This document shows positions 52,978-62,730 of a stretch of 64,000 nt of DNA, one piece after another. A program made the position numbers and the translations under genes. Position 1 is the stretch's first letter. Every line of letters starts with the position of its first letter. This DNA comes from Virgibacillus halodenitrificans JCM 12304 (GTDB lineage Bacteria; Bacillota; Bacilli; Bacillales; Amphibacillaceae), in the NCBI RefSeq assembly GCF_001310895.1, contig NZ_BAZS01000017.1, positions 17,018 to 81,017 on the forward strand. Reading direction: 5' to 3'. The notes below the pieces were generated by a model. It did no database searches. It was not told the DNA's origin and worked only from the letters and a program-made list of their open reading frames with translations.

Positions 52978-54733
52978 ATGAGCAGTGTAAAGCAATACAT
53001 GAAATTTGTAAAACCATATAAATGGAAAATAGTAGCTACTATATTAATTGGTATTATTAAATTCGGAATACCGTTATTAATGCCGCTCATACTTAAATAT
53101 GTAATAGATAATATTATTAATGCAGAAGGACTGAGTTCTCCAGAGAAAACGACAAACTTATTATGGTTAATGGGTATATCCTTTGTAGTATTCCTCGTGC
53201 TACGTCCTCCTGTAGAATACATACGACAATATTTGGCGCAATGGGTAGGTAATAAAATCCTTTATGACATAAGGGATAGACTATTTGATCATCTGCAAAA
53301 ACTTAGTTTGAAATATTACTCTAAGACAAAAACCGGGGAAATTATTTCCCGGGTAATACATGATGTCGAACAAACAAAAACTTTTGTAATGACAGGATTA
53401 ATGAATGTATGGCTGGATTTAGTAACAATTCTTATTGCAATAGGTATTATGATGACAATGGATGTAGGCTTAACTCTCGTTGCAATAATACTATTTCCAT
53501 TCTATGGGTTTTCGATTAAGTATTTCTATGGCAAATTAAGAAGCTTACCCGTGAAAGATCACAGGCTCTTGCGAGGTACAAGGACATTTGCATGAACGCG
53601 TCCAAGGTGTACCGGTTACCAGAAGCTTTGCATTGGAGGATTACGAGCAGAAGCAATTCAGTTACCGAAATGAGAACTTCCTGGATAAAGCATTGAAACA
53701 CACCAGCTGGAATGCAAAAACATTTGCTGTTACCAATACCATTACTGATCTTGCTCCGTTACTTGTTATCGCGTACGCGGGGTATCAGGTCATTCATGGT
53801 AACTTGACGTTAGGTACAATGGTAGCTTTCGTTGGTTACATGGAAAGAGTATACAGTCCACTTCGACGACTAATTAATTCATCAACTACGCTTGTGCAAT
53901 CTATTGCTTCAATTGATCGTGTTTTTGAATTACTTAATGAAAAATACGATGTTGTAGATAAAAAAGATGCAAAACAGCTTATGGATGTAGAAGGATATGT
54001 TGATATTGAAAATGTATCCTTTCGGTATGATGAGGAAGAGCTGGAAGTTCTTAATAACGTTACATTACATGTGAAGGCAGGAGAAACAATTGCATTTGTT
54101 GGTATGAGTGGTGGAGGAAAATCTACGTTAATTAGTTTAATCCCTCGTTTTTACGATGTTACCAAAGGAGCGATTAAAGTCGACGGAAATAATGTGCAAC
54201 ATGTAAATGCACGTTCGTTGCGTAATAATATTGGCATGGTGTTACAGGATAATACGTTATTTAGTGAATCTATTGCTATGAATATCCGAATGGGGAAACC
54301 TGATGCAACGGATGAAGAAGTGGTTGCTGCGGCTAAAGCTGCGAATGCTCACGAGTTTATTGAAAGTCTTCCTTACGGTTATGATACATTTGTTGGGGAA
54401 CGAGGAGTTAAGTTATCTGGTGGTCAAAAACAGCGGATAGCTATCGCACGTGTATTTCTAAAAAACCCGCCAATTTTAATTTTTGATGAAGCTACGTCTG
54501 CGCTTGATTTGGAAAGTGAACATACAATTCAAGAGGCTTTAGAAAAGCTTGCCTCGGAAAGAACAACTTTCATTGTTGCTCACCGACTTGCAACAATTAC
54601 ACATGCAGATAGAATTGTGCTTATCGAAAATGGAGAAATTGTAGAAGTTGGTTCACATGAAGAATTAATGCGTAAGCAAGGCGGATATTATAATTTATAC
54701 CAAGTGCAGCACTTGGATGATGGTACGATTTAA
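52978..54733 (+). CDS. ygaD: ABC exporter half-transporter YgaD, two frameshifts
   Basis: The restored protein is about 585 residues. An N-terminal six-helix membrane domain (ABC_membrane) is followed by an ATPase with Walker [10 protein letters not shown], signature [14 protein letters not shown] and Walker [13 protein letters not shown]. The frame is broken twice, at about 53541 and 53573. Adding one base at each gives [10 protein letters not shown] and [20 protein letters not shown], the conserved intracellular coupling segment. Two missing single bases within 35 nt in a conserved gene point to read error. It is a probable multidrug or lipid exporter, homologous to B. subtilis YgaD, with ygaC upstream and gsaB downstream as in that species. 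Confidence 0.87.
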
Positions 54734-54734
54734 T

Positions 54735-54767
54735 AAAAAAGCATCCTTTCAAAGGATGCTTTTTTAT
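54735..54767. terminator. Bidirectional terminator between ygaD and hemL
   Basis: AAAAAAGCATCCTTT pairs with AAAGGATGCTTTTTT around a very short loop: a perfect intrinsic terminator for both converging genes. Confidence 0.92.
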
Positions 54768-54769
54768 AT

Positions 54770-56060
54770 CTATTCACTCATAGCCGCAAATGCTTTATCA
54801 ACTGCGTCAATCGTTTGTTCTATATCTGTTTCTGTATGTGCTATTGTTAAGAACCATGCTTCGAATTTAGATGGGGCGAGATTAATCCCTTGCTTTAGCA
54901 TTAGCTTAAAGAATTTTGCGAATGCCTCTCCATCACTTGCCTCGGCTTGATCATAATTAGTGATTTTTTGGTCTCCAAAATATAAAGTAAGCGCACCGCA
55001 TAATCTATTCACAGATACAGGGATGCCGTGTTTTTTCGCCTGGTGAAGGATACCTGCCTCCAATTTTTCTCCCAATTGATCAAGTTTTTCGTAAACGCCT
55101 CTTCTTGAAGAACCTCTAAACAAGCAATTCCTGCTGCCATCGAGCGGGGTTACCTGCCATAGTTCCAGCTTGGTATGCAGGCCCGAGTGGTGCCACCTGT
55201 TCCATAATATCCATTCTGCCTCCATATGCTCCAATTGGAAGTCCGCCGCCAATAATTTTACCCATCGCTGTCATGTCTGGTTCAATACCATAAACTTGCT
55301 GGGCACTTCCATAGGTGAAGCGGAAGGCTGTAATAACTTCATCATAAATTACGAGAGCACCAGCTCTATGTGTGATGTCATTGACTGCTTCTAAGAAGCC
55401 TTCATGAGGTTCAACAATACCGAAGTTTCCAACAATTGGTTCTACCAAAACTGCTGCAATTTCGTCCCCCCATTTAGTTATTGCTTCGTTAAAGGCATCT
55501 AAGTCATTAAATGGTACAGTAATCACGTCTTGAGCAACAGCTTTAGGAATGCCCGCAGAATCTGGTGTTCCTAATGTAGCAGGACCAGAACCAGCTTGTA
55601 CAAGAACCGCGTCAAAATGTCCGTGGTAGCAACCAGCAAATTTAATTACTTTGTTGCGACCAGTATAAGCTCTAGCTACACGAATAGTTGTCATTACTGC
55701 TTCTGTCCCGGAATTAACAAAACGCACTTTTTCCAGTGAAGGAATTGCTTCTTTAATCATTTTAGCAAATTGATTTTCCAATTTTGTTGGGGTGCCATAT
55801 AGTACCCCGGTTGTAGCAGCATGAGCAATTGCTTTAGCTATATGCGGATGGGCATGGCCTGTAATAATTGGTCCATATGCTCCTAAATAGTCAATATATT
55901 TATTTCCGTCTACATCCCAAAAGTAAGCACCTTGTCCTCTTTCCATATAAACAGGAGTTCCACCTCCAACTCCTTTATAGGCACGTGATGGAGAATTAAC
56001 TCCTCCCACAATATGTTGCAATGCTTCTTTATGTAATCGTTCTGAATTAGTAAAGTCCAT
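54770..56060 (-). CDS. hemL: Glutamate-1-semialdehyde 2,1-aminomutase, two frameshifts
   Basis: This PLP enzyme of about 430 residues makes 5-aminolevulinate for haem. It starts [20 protein letters not shown] and has [29 protein letters not shown] and the PLP lysine in [18 protein letters not shown] (about residue 268). The frame shifts at about 55144, after QAGTMAGNP, and again at about 55097, before [16 protein letters not shown]. Two added bases restore [21 protein letters not shown]. subtilis has this second copy (gsaB) in the same place, before bcp. Read error is likely. Confidence 0.9.
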
Positions 56061-56228
56061 TAAAAATTATCCTCCTTTAAGCATCAAATCAATTAACAAT
56101 ATAACAAAATAAACGATTAGAGTACATTACGGTTTCCCTACATTATCGTAAACCTCTTGTAAATAAATGACAAGCTTAAGAAAAAGAAGCATAGACTGAT
56201 TATATAGAAAAGGATAGAGAGGGTTCCT

Positions 56229-56660
56229 ATGAATACAATTCCTGTTATTAGCTTAATATTAATTAGCGTGATCATCCTTAAAAGCATTATTAATTTTATT
56301 CCAATTGGAAAATACAAGATAGAGTTAAAGGATAGCCGCTTTTCCTCTGAGCTATTCTTTACTCTATTTATTACGTATATTGTTGTGATTATAGGATTTG
56401 GTTTAGTGTATTTTATCCTCTCTTTACAAAATACTATCTTAGTGGAAAATGGCGAATTAAGAGAGGTAGGAAAACTCGGTTCTTTCATCCATTCGATGTA
56501 TTTTAGTGGAGTAACCATTTTAACCATCGGCTATGGCGATATTACCCCAATCGGAATTGGGAGGTTGATCGCAATTGCTGAAGCACTTATTGGATATATA
56601 TTGCCTGCCGCTTTTGTATTAAGAGTAGTGGAGTTAAGAGGGAGAAGTAGAGATGAATGA
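56229..56660 (+). CDS. Two-transmembrane potassium channel
   Basis: This 143-residue ion-channel protein has a first helix pair, then a pore helix and the K+ selectivity filter TILTIGYGDITPIG (about residue 98), and a final helix. It has no RCK domain, so it is a bare 2TM-type channel with an additional N-terminal hydrophobic segment. GAGAGGG precedes the ATG. It starts divergently from hemL. Gating and role are unknown; K+ leak or osmotic adjustment would fit a salt-tolerant host. Confidence 0.88.
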   Translation: MNTIPVISLILISVIILKSIINFIPIGKYKIELKDSRFSSELFFTLFITYIVVIIGFGLVYFILSLQNTILVENGELREVGKLGSFIHSMYFSGVTILTIGYGDITPIGIGRLIAIAEALIGYILPAAFVLRVVELRGRSRDE

Positions 56661-56713
56661 AGGATAAAGGTTACTATGGTATAGTAGACATACTATCATT
56701 CAGGAGGGGTATA

Positions 56714-57181
56714 ATGGCTGTCGAAGTAGGTAAACAAGTAAAAGACTTCACATTACCTGACCAGCAGGGAAATGAAGTTCGTCTATCTGATTTTAAAGGC
56801 AAGAATGTAGTTCTTTATTTTTACCCAAAGGACATGACACCAGGCTGTACCACGGAGGCATGTGATTTCCGTGATGCATATGAAAGCTTTGGTGAGTTAG
56901 ATGCAGTAATTATTGGTGTGAGCCCAGACCCGATTGAGCGGCATCAGAAGTTTATTGATAAACATGATTTGCCTTTTTTATTGCTTGCAGATGAGAATCA
57001 TAAGTTGGCAGAGGAATTTGATGTATGGAAACTAAAGAAAAACTTTGGTAAAGAATATTATGGAATTGAGCGTTCAACATTTATACTTGATAAAGAAGGC
57101 AACTTAATTAAAGAATACCGAAAAGTGCGCGTGAAAGGGCATGTGGAAGCGGCACTTGAATATCTACGTGCAAATCAATAA
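56714..57181 (+). CDS. bcp: Thioredoxin-dependent thiol peroxidase Bcp (YgaF)
   Basis: This 155-residue peroxiredoxin of the Bcp/PrxQ type has peroxidatic and resolving cysteines in TPGCTTEACDF (about residues 45-50), five apart as in the atypical two-Cys form, with ERSTFILDKEG further on. The ATG at 56714 follows AGGAGGGG; a longer frame upstream overlaps only the channel gene end. It sits between hemL (gsaB) and perR as in B. subtilis, fitting a peroxide-defence neighbourhood. Confidence 0.95.
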   Translation: MAVEVGKQVKDFTLPDQQGNEVRLSDFKGKNVVLYFYPKDMTPGCTTEACDFRDAYESFGELDAVIIGVSPDPIERHQKFIDKHDLPFLLLADENHKLAEEFDVWKLKKNFGKEYYGIERSTFILDKEGNLIKEYRKVRVKGHVEAALEYLRANQ

Positions 57182-57190
57182 AAGGTGTGA

Positions 57191-57218
57191 AGCAGTCTTT
57201 AACAGGCTGCTTTTTTTA
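57191..57218 (+). terminator. Terminator of bcp
   Basis: AGCAGTC pairs with GGCTGCT, followed by TTTTTTT. Confidence 0.8.
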
Positions 57219-57383
57219 TGTTTTCTGGTCCCTATCGAGTACTACCAATTTTTTCTTGAATAACGCCATATGGATTTCGAATTGAAGTAAGTATACAGGA
57301 TCTTTTTGTAATATAAAGGAATACGCAAGAATAGATTTTTAATAGAGAACGAGTTTTAATTCTATTAGAAATTAGGTGATTGT

Positions 57384-58013
57384 ATGATGCATGAAAAACA
57401 AAAAGTATTAGTACGTTCACGAAAAAAGGGACTCTCGAGGTATTTTTTCATAAAGCGGACCATGGATATTTGTATAAGCATCATTCTATTATTTCTACTG
57501 TCTCCGTTACTTGCATTCATTAGTTACCAAATAGTAAAGAAAGAAGGAAGACCGATTCTGAGTCGGAAGTCGTGTGTTGGTAAAAATGGCAGAGGCTTTC
57601 AAATGCTTTATTTTCGTACAATGACCAACCCATCACGTGTCATTCATGCTTTTCCGGAAGCAAAAACAAAAACGATCCCAATTCATTATTATCAGCAATC
57701 CATCAGTATTGTTACGCCAACAGGCAGGTGGCTTAAGAAGTATAATCTAGATAAATTACCCCAATTATGGAATGTGTTAAAAGGGGAAATGAGCTTCGTT
57801 GGCCCGCTGGCAAAGGAGTCAGACAAAAATAATTTAGCGAATTCAAGCCGCCTTTCTATGAGACCAGGTTTGACCGGACTTAATTTAATAGAAGAAATTG
57901 AAAAACATAGCCAAGCGTATGGTGAAGAAGAACGCTTCTATTGTAAATATTGTTCATTTAAGTTGGATATAAAAATTGCTTGGAAATCAGTGAAAAAAAC
58001 ATTGACTAATTAA
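57384..58013 (+). CDS. Bacterial sugar transferase (polyprenyl-phosphate sugar-1-phosphate transferase family)
   Basis: This 209-residue protein has one N-terminal membrane anchor (KRTMDICISIILLFLLSPLL) and the Bac_transf catalytic core: TPTGRWLKKYNLDKLPQLWN (about residue 113), GEMSFVGPLAKESD and MRPGLTGLN. The family transfers the first sugar-1-phosphate to undecaprenyl phosphate for capsule or glycan synthesis. The usual ITGWAQ block is altered to LTGLNLIEE. It is isolated from any polysaccharide cluster and absent from the B. subtilis equivalent region, so it may be a recent insertion. Confidence 0.85.
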   Translation: MMHEKQKVLVRSRKKGLSRYFFIKRTMDICISIILLFLLSPLLAFISYQIVKKEGRPILSRKSCVGKNGRGFQMLYFRTMTNPSRVIHAFPEAKTKTIPIHYYQQSISIVTPTGRWLKKYNLDKLPQLWNVLKGEMSFVGPLAKESDKNNLANSSRLSMRPGLTGLNLIEEIEKHSQAYGEEERFYCKYCSFKLDIKIAWKSVKKTLTN

Positions 58014-58089
58014 GATTCATAACCTTCTTAGTTTTCAATGCATATAAAATCCTTTAGTATAGAGTATATATTAAGGGAGGTTATGCATC

Positions 58090-59037
58090 TTGATCCTTTT
58101 TTCGGCAAAAATATCAGAAAAACATCAGACCAGATTAAAAGAAGAATTTACTGAACAGCAGTTCATTATGTGTTCCTCGATGGATGAAGCGAGCGCTTAT
58201 TTGAAAGCAGCGGAAATATTAGTAACATATGGAGAAGATTTAACTCCTGAATTAATCGAACATGCCGCTCAATTAAAATGGATTATGGTTTTATCTGCAG
58301 GAATGGACCGGATGCCATTTGATGCTATTAAGGCTAAAGGAATTCTTGTAACCAATGCGCGTGGCATTCATAAAACACCGATGGCAGAGTATGCAATATC
58401 TATGCTACTTCAAGTATACCGACAGGCAAACACGTTAATGGAAAAAGAAAAGGCCCATGAATGGGATCGTAATGTTCGAATGGAAGAATTGAATGGAAAG
58501 ACGATACTTGTGGCAGGGGCTGGAGCAATTGGCCAGGAAGTAGCTCGACTTGCAAAAGCTTTTCAAATGAAAACAATTGGTCTTTCAAGAAGTGGGGAGC
58601 AGAGAGAATACTTTGATGAAAATTATCAATCGACTGAGCTGGAGAGCTTATTGCCAGAAACAGATATCATTGTATCTGTGCTGCCCAGCACAAAAGAGAC
58701 AAAAGATTTTTATACATATGAACATTTCAAAAAGCTTCCAAAGCATGCCGTGTTTTTAAATATGGGACGAGGGGATGCAGTGAAAACAGAAGTTATCTTA
58801 GATGCGATAAGAAATAAAGAAATAGCACATGCTGTTTTAGATGTTTTTGAAGAAGAGCCTCTACCAAATGACCATCCTTTTTGGGATGAGGAAAATATTA
58901 CTGTTACACCACATTTGTCAGGGATTTCCAAGCTATACCAAACCCGGTCATTAGATATTTTTGAAGAAAATCTTAAGATATACCTTCAAGGTAAGGATGA
59001 TTTTGTAAACAAAATTGATGTTAGCAGGGGTTATTAA
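58090..59037 (+). CDS. D-isomer-specific 2-hydroxyacid dehydrogenase
   Basis: This 315-residue NAD(P)-dependent enzyme has a Rossmann motif VAGAGAIGQEVARLA (about residue 140) and the catalytic triad Arg in NMGRGDAV (about 223), Glu in VFEEEPLP and His in VTPHLSG (about 277). The start is TTG at 58090, with AAGGGAGGT well placed. It reduces or oxidises an unknown 2-hydroxy/2-oxo acid; the HKTPMAEYAISMLLQ segment places it with glyoxylate/hydroxypyruvate-like members. It is monocistronic. Confidence 0.88.
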   Translation: MILFSAKISEKHQTRLKEEFTEQQFIMCSSMDEASAYLKAAEILVTYGEDLTPELIEHAAQLKWIMVLSAGMDRMPFDAIKAKGILVTNARGIHKTPMAEYAISMLLQVYRQANTLMEKEKAHEWDRNVRMEELNGKTILVAGAGAIGQEVARLAKAFQMKTIGLSRSGEQREYFDENYQSTELESLLPETDIIVSVLPSTKETKDFYTYEHFKKLPKHAVFLNMGRGDAVKTEVILDAIRNKEIAHAVLDVFEEEPLPNDHPFWDEENITVTPHLSGISKLYQTRSLDIFEENLKIYLQGKDDFVNKIDVSRGY

Positions 59038-59083
59038 AAGAACCTTATTAAAATGGTTCATGCAGTCTAAGTGGAAATATTAG

Positions 59084-59098
59084 TTATAATGATTCTTA
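59084..59098 (+). promoter_or_regulatory. Probable PerR box in the perR promoter
   Basis: TTATAATGATTCTTA matches the PerR consensus TTATAATNATTATAA at all but two positions, about 120 bases before perR; it suggests autoregulation. Confidence 0.6.
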
Positions 59099-59215
59099 AT
59101 TTATAATATACTTTTATTGACAGAGAGCCATGGTAAGCAGTACACTATTTATAAAGATTATAAATTGATAATATCCTTATAATTAGACAAAATACTGAAA
59201 GAGAGGTGGATGACG

Positions 59216-59659
59216 GTGTCTGAAAAACGTTTACGACAAGCAATAGATACACTAAAAGAATCAGGCGTCCGGATCACACCACAACGCCATGCGGTATTGG
59301 AATATCTTTTAAATTCCATGGTTCATCCAACAGCCGATGAAATATATAAAGCACTGGAAGGTAAATTTCCGAATATGAGTGTTGCAACAGTTTATAATAA
59401 TCTGCGTGTCCTGAAAGAAATAGGGTTGGTAAGAGAGCTCACCTATGGAGATGCTTCAAGCAGATTTGATTGTAATACTTCCGAGCATTATCATGCTATA
59501 TGTGAATCATGCGGAAAAATAGTTGATTTCCACTACCCTCCATTGGATGAAGTAGAATCATTGGCGGAGCAGGTTACTGGTTTCGATGTGAGTCATCACC
59601 GGATGGAAGTGTATGGAACGTGCGAAGCGTGCCAACAAGTCGCCACACAAAAGCATTAA
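59216..59659 (+). CDS. perR: Peroxide-sensing repressor PerR
   Basis: This Fur-family repressor of about 147 residues has winged helix [20 protein letters not shown] (about 40-60) and regulatory metal ligands in [17 protein letters not shown] (about 82-98). The structural zinc is held by CESC (about 96) and CEAC (about 136). It is close to B. subtilis PerR throughout. GTG at 59216 is preferred by its 7-base distance to GAGAGGTG; ATG at 59210 stands almost on the site. It probably controls zosA in this window through the perfect PerR box. Confidence 0.95.
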   Translation: MSEKRLRQAIDTLKESGVRITPQRHAVLEYLLNSMVHPTADEIYKALEGKFPNMSVATVYNNLRVLKEIGLVRELTYGDASSRFDCNTSEHYHAICESCGKIVDFHYPPLDEVESLAEQVTGFDVSHHRMEVYGTCEACQQVATQKH

Positions 59660-59718
59660 TACTCCACAAATGGCAATAGCCTGAACAAGTTATTTTCGCT
59701 TTATAAATTTTTTATCTA

Positions 59719-59757
59719 TAAAAACCCAAATGTGTAACATGCGCATTTGGGTTTTCT
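59719..59757 (+). terminator. Terminator after perR
   Basis: AAAACCCAAATG pairs with CATTTGGGTTTT, followed by C then T-rich sequence. Confidence 0.8.
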
Positions 59758-59853
59758 TGCTGTTTTAGGGGGGAGAGGCTAAATGAACAACGGCATCTAT
59801 AGGTGTGACCAGTTCAGATCGATAAAAAGAATCCACAAAGTTATTTCTTGAAA

Positions 59854-61584
59854 TCAAACCAGTTTTACTTCAACCCATCTCCTCACGCTATTTATCAGCC
59901 AAATTCGAGAATAGGAAGGAAGCTCATCGAGCAATATTTCCTTTACTTCTATTTCCCCCTTATCGAGAAGTTGCTCTCGAAATGTTCCTGCCAAAAGACC
60001 TGATTCAACTGGAGGGGTATACCGCTTTCCGTTTTTTTCTACAACAATGTTGCCGTTAGTAAATTCCGTTACTTCTTTATTTTCATTCCATAAGAGTACA
60101 TCGAATACATCCGTATTTGAAGTAAGATGTTCCTTGTAGATAGCACGGTTCGTCGTTTTATAATATAGAAATGGGTTGGTACGATCAATTGGTTTAGTTG
60201 CAAGGCCAACAGACAGAATATTGGTAAAGGGAGAAGCGGCTTTTGCTTCGATTTCCGTGTCGCCGTTCTCGTTTACAAGTAAACGGACTTTCCAAAGATC
60301 ATCATTCAAATCTTCTAGGTAGTTAGTTAAATCCTGTTTGATCTTTTTCGTATCTATTTGGAAATTAAAAAAGTCGGCAGTTTTTCTTAAGCGTTCTAGA
60401 TGTAATTCTAACAGGAATAATTCCCCATTCTCATACCCGATTGATTCTAATAGTTGGAATGGTTCATGTTTTACATCCAACACCTTGGCTTTCGTGATGA
60501 CCTCTTCATATTCCTCATCCGTTTTTGAATCCCAAGTTATCCCGCCGCCCACTCCATAAGTAACATTTCCTTTTTCTTTGTCTAAAATAACCGTTCGAAT
60601 TGGTACGTTAAAGACAGCCTCATTTTTCGGTGTGATGTAACCCATTGTTCCACAATATACATCTCTCGGCTCATCCTCCAGCTCATTAATGATTCTCATC
60701 GTGCTAATTTTAGGTGCGCCTGTAATTGAACCACATGGAAAAAGTGCTTTAAATATATCGGTAATTGTGTGTTGCGCTCCTATTTCAGCTGTAACTGTTG
60801 AAGTCATTTGATGGACAGTAGGGTATGTTTCAATAGAAAATAATTCAGGTACTTTAACTGTTCCAGGAATGGCAATTGCCCCTAAGTCATTTCGTAACAA
60901 GTCAACAATCATCACATTTTCCGCTCGATTTTTTTCGGAATGATAAAGCCATTCTTTATTTTTGGTATCCTCAAAAGTTGTATTTGCTCGTGCTACAGTC
61001 CCTTTCATTGGTCTTGTGGTTAATTTCCCTTCTTTTAAATGGAAGAATAATTCCGGCGACGCTGATAGAATGGAGTAATCACCAATATCAAAATAGGCAC
61101 TGTAATTTGCAGATTGAGCTTTACTCAAGCTGGTATAGTACGATAAAGGATCACCATGGAAGGCTGCATGCATCCGTACAGTATAATTCACTTGGTATGT
61201 ATTTCCGCTTTCAATTTGCTCTTTTATCTTATTTAAGTACTTCTCATATTCAGCCTTGGAGCTACGGTGTGACCACTTAGAAGTCCGGAATGGTTTATAG
61301 CTTTTAATCTCTCTTTGCTCAGGCTCATTAAAGATACCAAACCACAGTAAAGGGAGATTTGGGTTGGAATGAGTGAATGCTGCATGGTCAAAGGCAGAGG
61401 CAGCTTCATAGGAAAGATAGCCTGCAGCGTAATAGCCTTTATTTACAAGGTGTTGAATTTCTGCTAATGCTGGAAGCACTTCAGTTATAGATGAAGCTTG
61501 AATGATACGATCAGGATGTTGAAAAAGTAATGGAGCTTCATTTTTATCATTTGTACGGAAATTAAAATAGAGCAGGGGATCCAT
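59854..61584 (-). CDS. pabB: Aminodeoxychorismate synthase component I fused to aminodeoxychorismate lyase (PabB-PabC)
   Basis: This 576-residue fusion has a PabB domain at about residues 1-370, with TRPMKGTVAR (the lysine that marks PabB against TrpE), LLRNDLGAIA and GSITGAPKISTMRIINELED. A class IV PLP domain follows at about 375-576, with the PLP lysine in YYKTTNRAIYKEH and the lyase block EVTEFTNGNIVVEKNG. It makes 4-aminobenzoate from chorismate for folate. Its start overlaps the pabA 3' end by 23 bases, with GAGGTG upstream. Both halves seem intact. Confidence 0.92.
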   Translation of the reverse strand: MDPLLYFNFRTNDKNEAPLLFQHPDRIIQASSITEVLPALAEIQHLVNKGYYAAGYLSYEAASAFDHAAFTHSNPNLPLLWFGIFNEPEQREIKSYKPFRTSKWSHRSSKAEYEKYLNKIKEQIESGNTYQVNYTVRMHAAFHGDPLSYYTSLSKAQSANYSAYFDIGDYSILSASPELFFHLKEGKLTTRPMKGTVARANTTFEDTKNKEWLYHSEKNRAENVMIVDLLRNDLGAIAIPGTVKVPELFSIETYPTVHQMTSTVTAEIGAQHTITDIFKALFPCGSITGAPKISTMRIINELEDEPRDVYCGTMGYITPKNEAVFNVPIRTVILDKEKGNVTYGVGGGITWDSKTDEEYEEVITKAKVLDVKHEPFQLLESIGYENGELFLLELHLERLRKTADFFNFQIDTKKIKQDLTNYLEDLNDDLWKVRLLVNENGDTEIEAKAASPFTNILSVGLATKPIDRTNPFLYYKTTNRAIYKEHLTSNTDVFDVLLWNENKEVTEFTNGNIVVEKNGKRYTPPVESGLLAGTFREQLLDKGEIEVKEILLDELPSYSRIWLINSVRRWVEVKLV

Positions 61585-62161
61585 TCATTGGCACCTCTTT
61601 CTTTTTAAAAAAGTTTTTTAAAATCTCTAATCCCTGTTCAGTTAGAATTGCTTCTGGATGGGATTGGATGGATTCTATCGGATACAAGCTATGTCTTAAT
61701 GCCATGATTTCTCCTTTATTCGTCCTAGCTGTTATATGGAGGCAATCAGGTACTGTAGTTGTATCGACAACAAGAGAGTGATATCTGGTCACAGTTAGCG
61801 GGTTGTTTAAGCCCTGGAATATACCCTTACCATCATGTTGAATGGATGATACTTTTCCATGCATAGGCTGTTCCGCTTTAATAACGCTTGCTCCAAAGGC
61901 TTGGGCAATAACCTGATGCCCCAAACATACTCCGAAAATAGGTAGTTGCTTATAAAAGTGTTCTACTACTTCTAAACAAATCCCTGCTTGATCTGGGCAA
62001 CCAGGTCCAGGAGAAATTAATATATGAGATGGTTCCATTTCTTCTATTTCTTTAATAGTTATTTCATCATTACGCTTTATCCTGATCTCTAAATCGAGTT
62101 GTTTCAAATATTGTACGATATTATGAGTGAAGGAATCGTAATTGTCGATAACAAATATCAT
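61562..62161 (-). CDS. pabA: Glutamine amidotransferase subunit of aminodeoxychorismate/anthranilate synthase
   Basis: This 199-residue class I amidotransferase has IDNYDSFTHNIVQYL at the start, SPGPGCPDQAG, the nucleophile cysteine in PIFGVCLGHQVIAQAFGA (about residue 77) and His-Glu in IQSHPEAILTEQG (about 169-171). The ATG at 62161 follows AAAGAGGAC; longer frames upstream run into the ygzB terminator. It delivers ammonia to the PabB-PabC protein encoded downstream with overlap. It may also serve TrpE, as in B. subtilis. Confidence 0.93.
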   Translation of the reverse strand: MIFVIDNYDSFTHNIVQYLKQLDLEIRIKRNDEITIKEIEEMEPSHILISPGPGCPDQAGICLEVVEHFYKQLPIFGVCLGHQVIAQAFGASVIKAEQPMHGKVSSIQHDGKGIFQGLNNPLTVTRYHSLVVDTTTVPDCLHITARTNKGEIMALRHSLYPIESIQSHPEAILTEQGLEILKNFFKKKEVPMNGSPALF

Positions 62162-62177
62162 TGTAGTCCTCTTTCCG

Positions 62178-62206
62178 ATAAAAAACTCCGCCACGAAGAC
62201 GGAGTT
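62178..62206 (-). terminator. Terminator of ygzB
   Basis: On the minus strand AAACTCCG pairs with CGGAGTTT and is followed by TTTTATC. It lies between ygzB and pabA, so pabA needs its own promoter or read-through. Confidence 0.8.
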
Positions 62207-62598
62207 TAATTATCCTTATTTTTTTGCTGTGACTTTAGTTCTTTTTTATATTTCCTCGTGTTATACTTCTCATCAAATTCTTTGCCTTCCAAATTCTTAT
62301 CAAGTGTAAGTGGCTGTTTGCAATGCATGCAAGCATCTACACGACCTAGCATTTTTGTTGGCTTTTCGCAATTTGGACAGACAATAGGGACAGCTTTTAG
62401 TGATAATGTGCCAATCCAAAGGTAAACAACACAACTAAGCACAACCATTATTACTCCCAGAATGAAAAAGGTAACCATCAACCACTCTATCTTCTTTGTT
62501 AAAATTCCACCATACATTAAAAGAATCCCTGCAAAAATTAGTATTAATGCAAATGATCTTATTTTATTTATTTTACTTGAATAAACTAATTGCGCCAT
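62206..62598 (-). CDS. ygzB: YgzB/UPF0295 family membrane protein
   Basis: This 130-residue protein has two N-terminal membrane helices ([20 protein letters not shown] and [20 protein letters not shown]) and a C-terminal zinc-ribbon-like CPNCEKP...CMHCKQP (about residues 78-97). The KEFDEKYN tail is typical of UPF0295. Position between perR and ygxA matches B. subtilis. AGGAGGATAAGC precedes the ATG. Function unknown. Confidence 0.92.
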   Translation of the reverse strand: MAQLVYSSKINKIRSFALILIFAGILLMYGGILTKKIEWLMVTFFILGVIMVVLSCVVYLWIGTLSLKAVPIVCPNCEKPTKMLGRVDACMHCKQPLTLDKNLEGKEFDEKYNTRKYKKELKSQQKNKDN

Positions 62599-62730
62599 GC
62601 TTATCCTCCTTAATAATACAATAGTCAGTATAGCATATTTTAAAGAAAAGTTTGATGAAGAAAAAGGAATTCACGTAAATGTAACGAATTATTATATATA
62701 GAAATAGAAATAAATTGGAGGAAATCTGCA

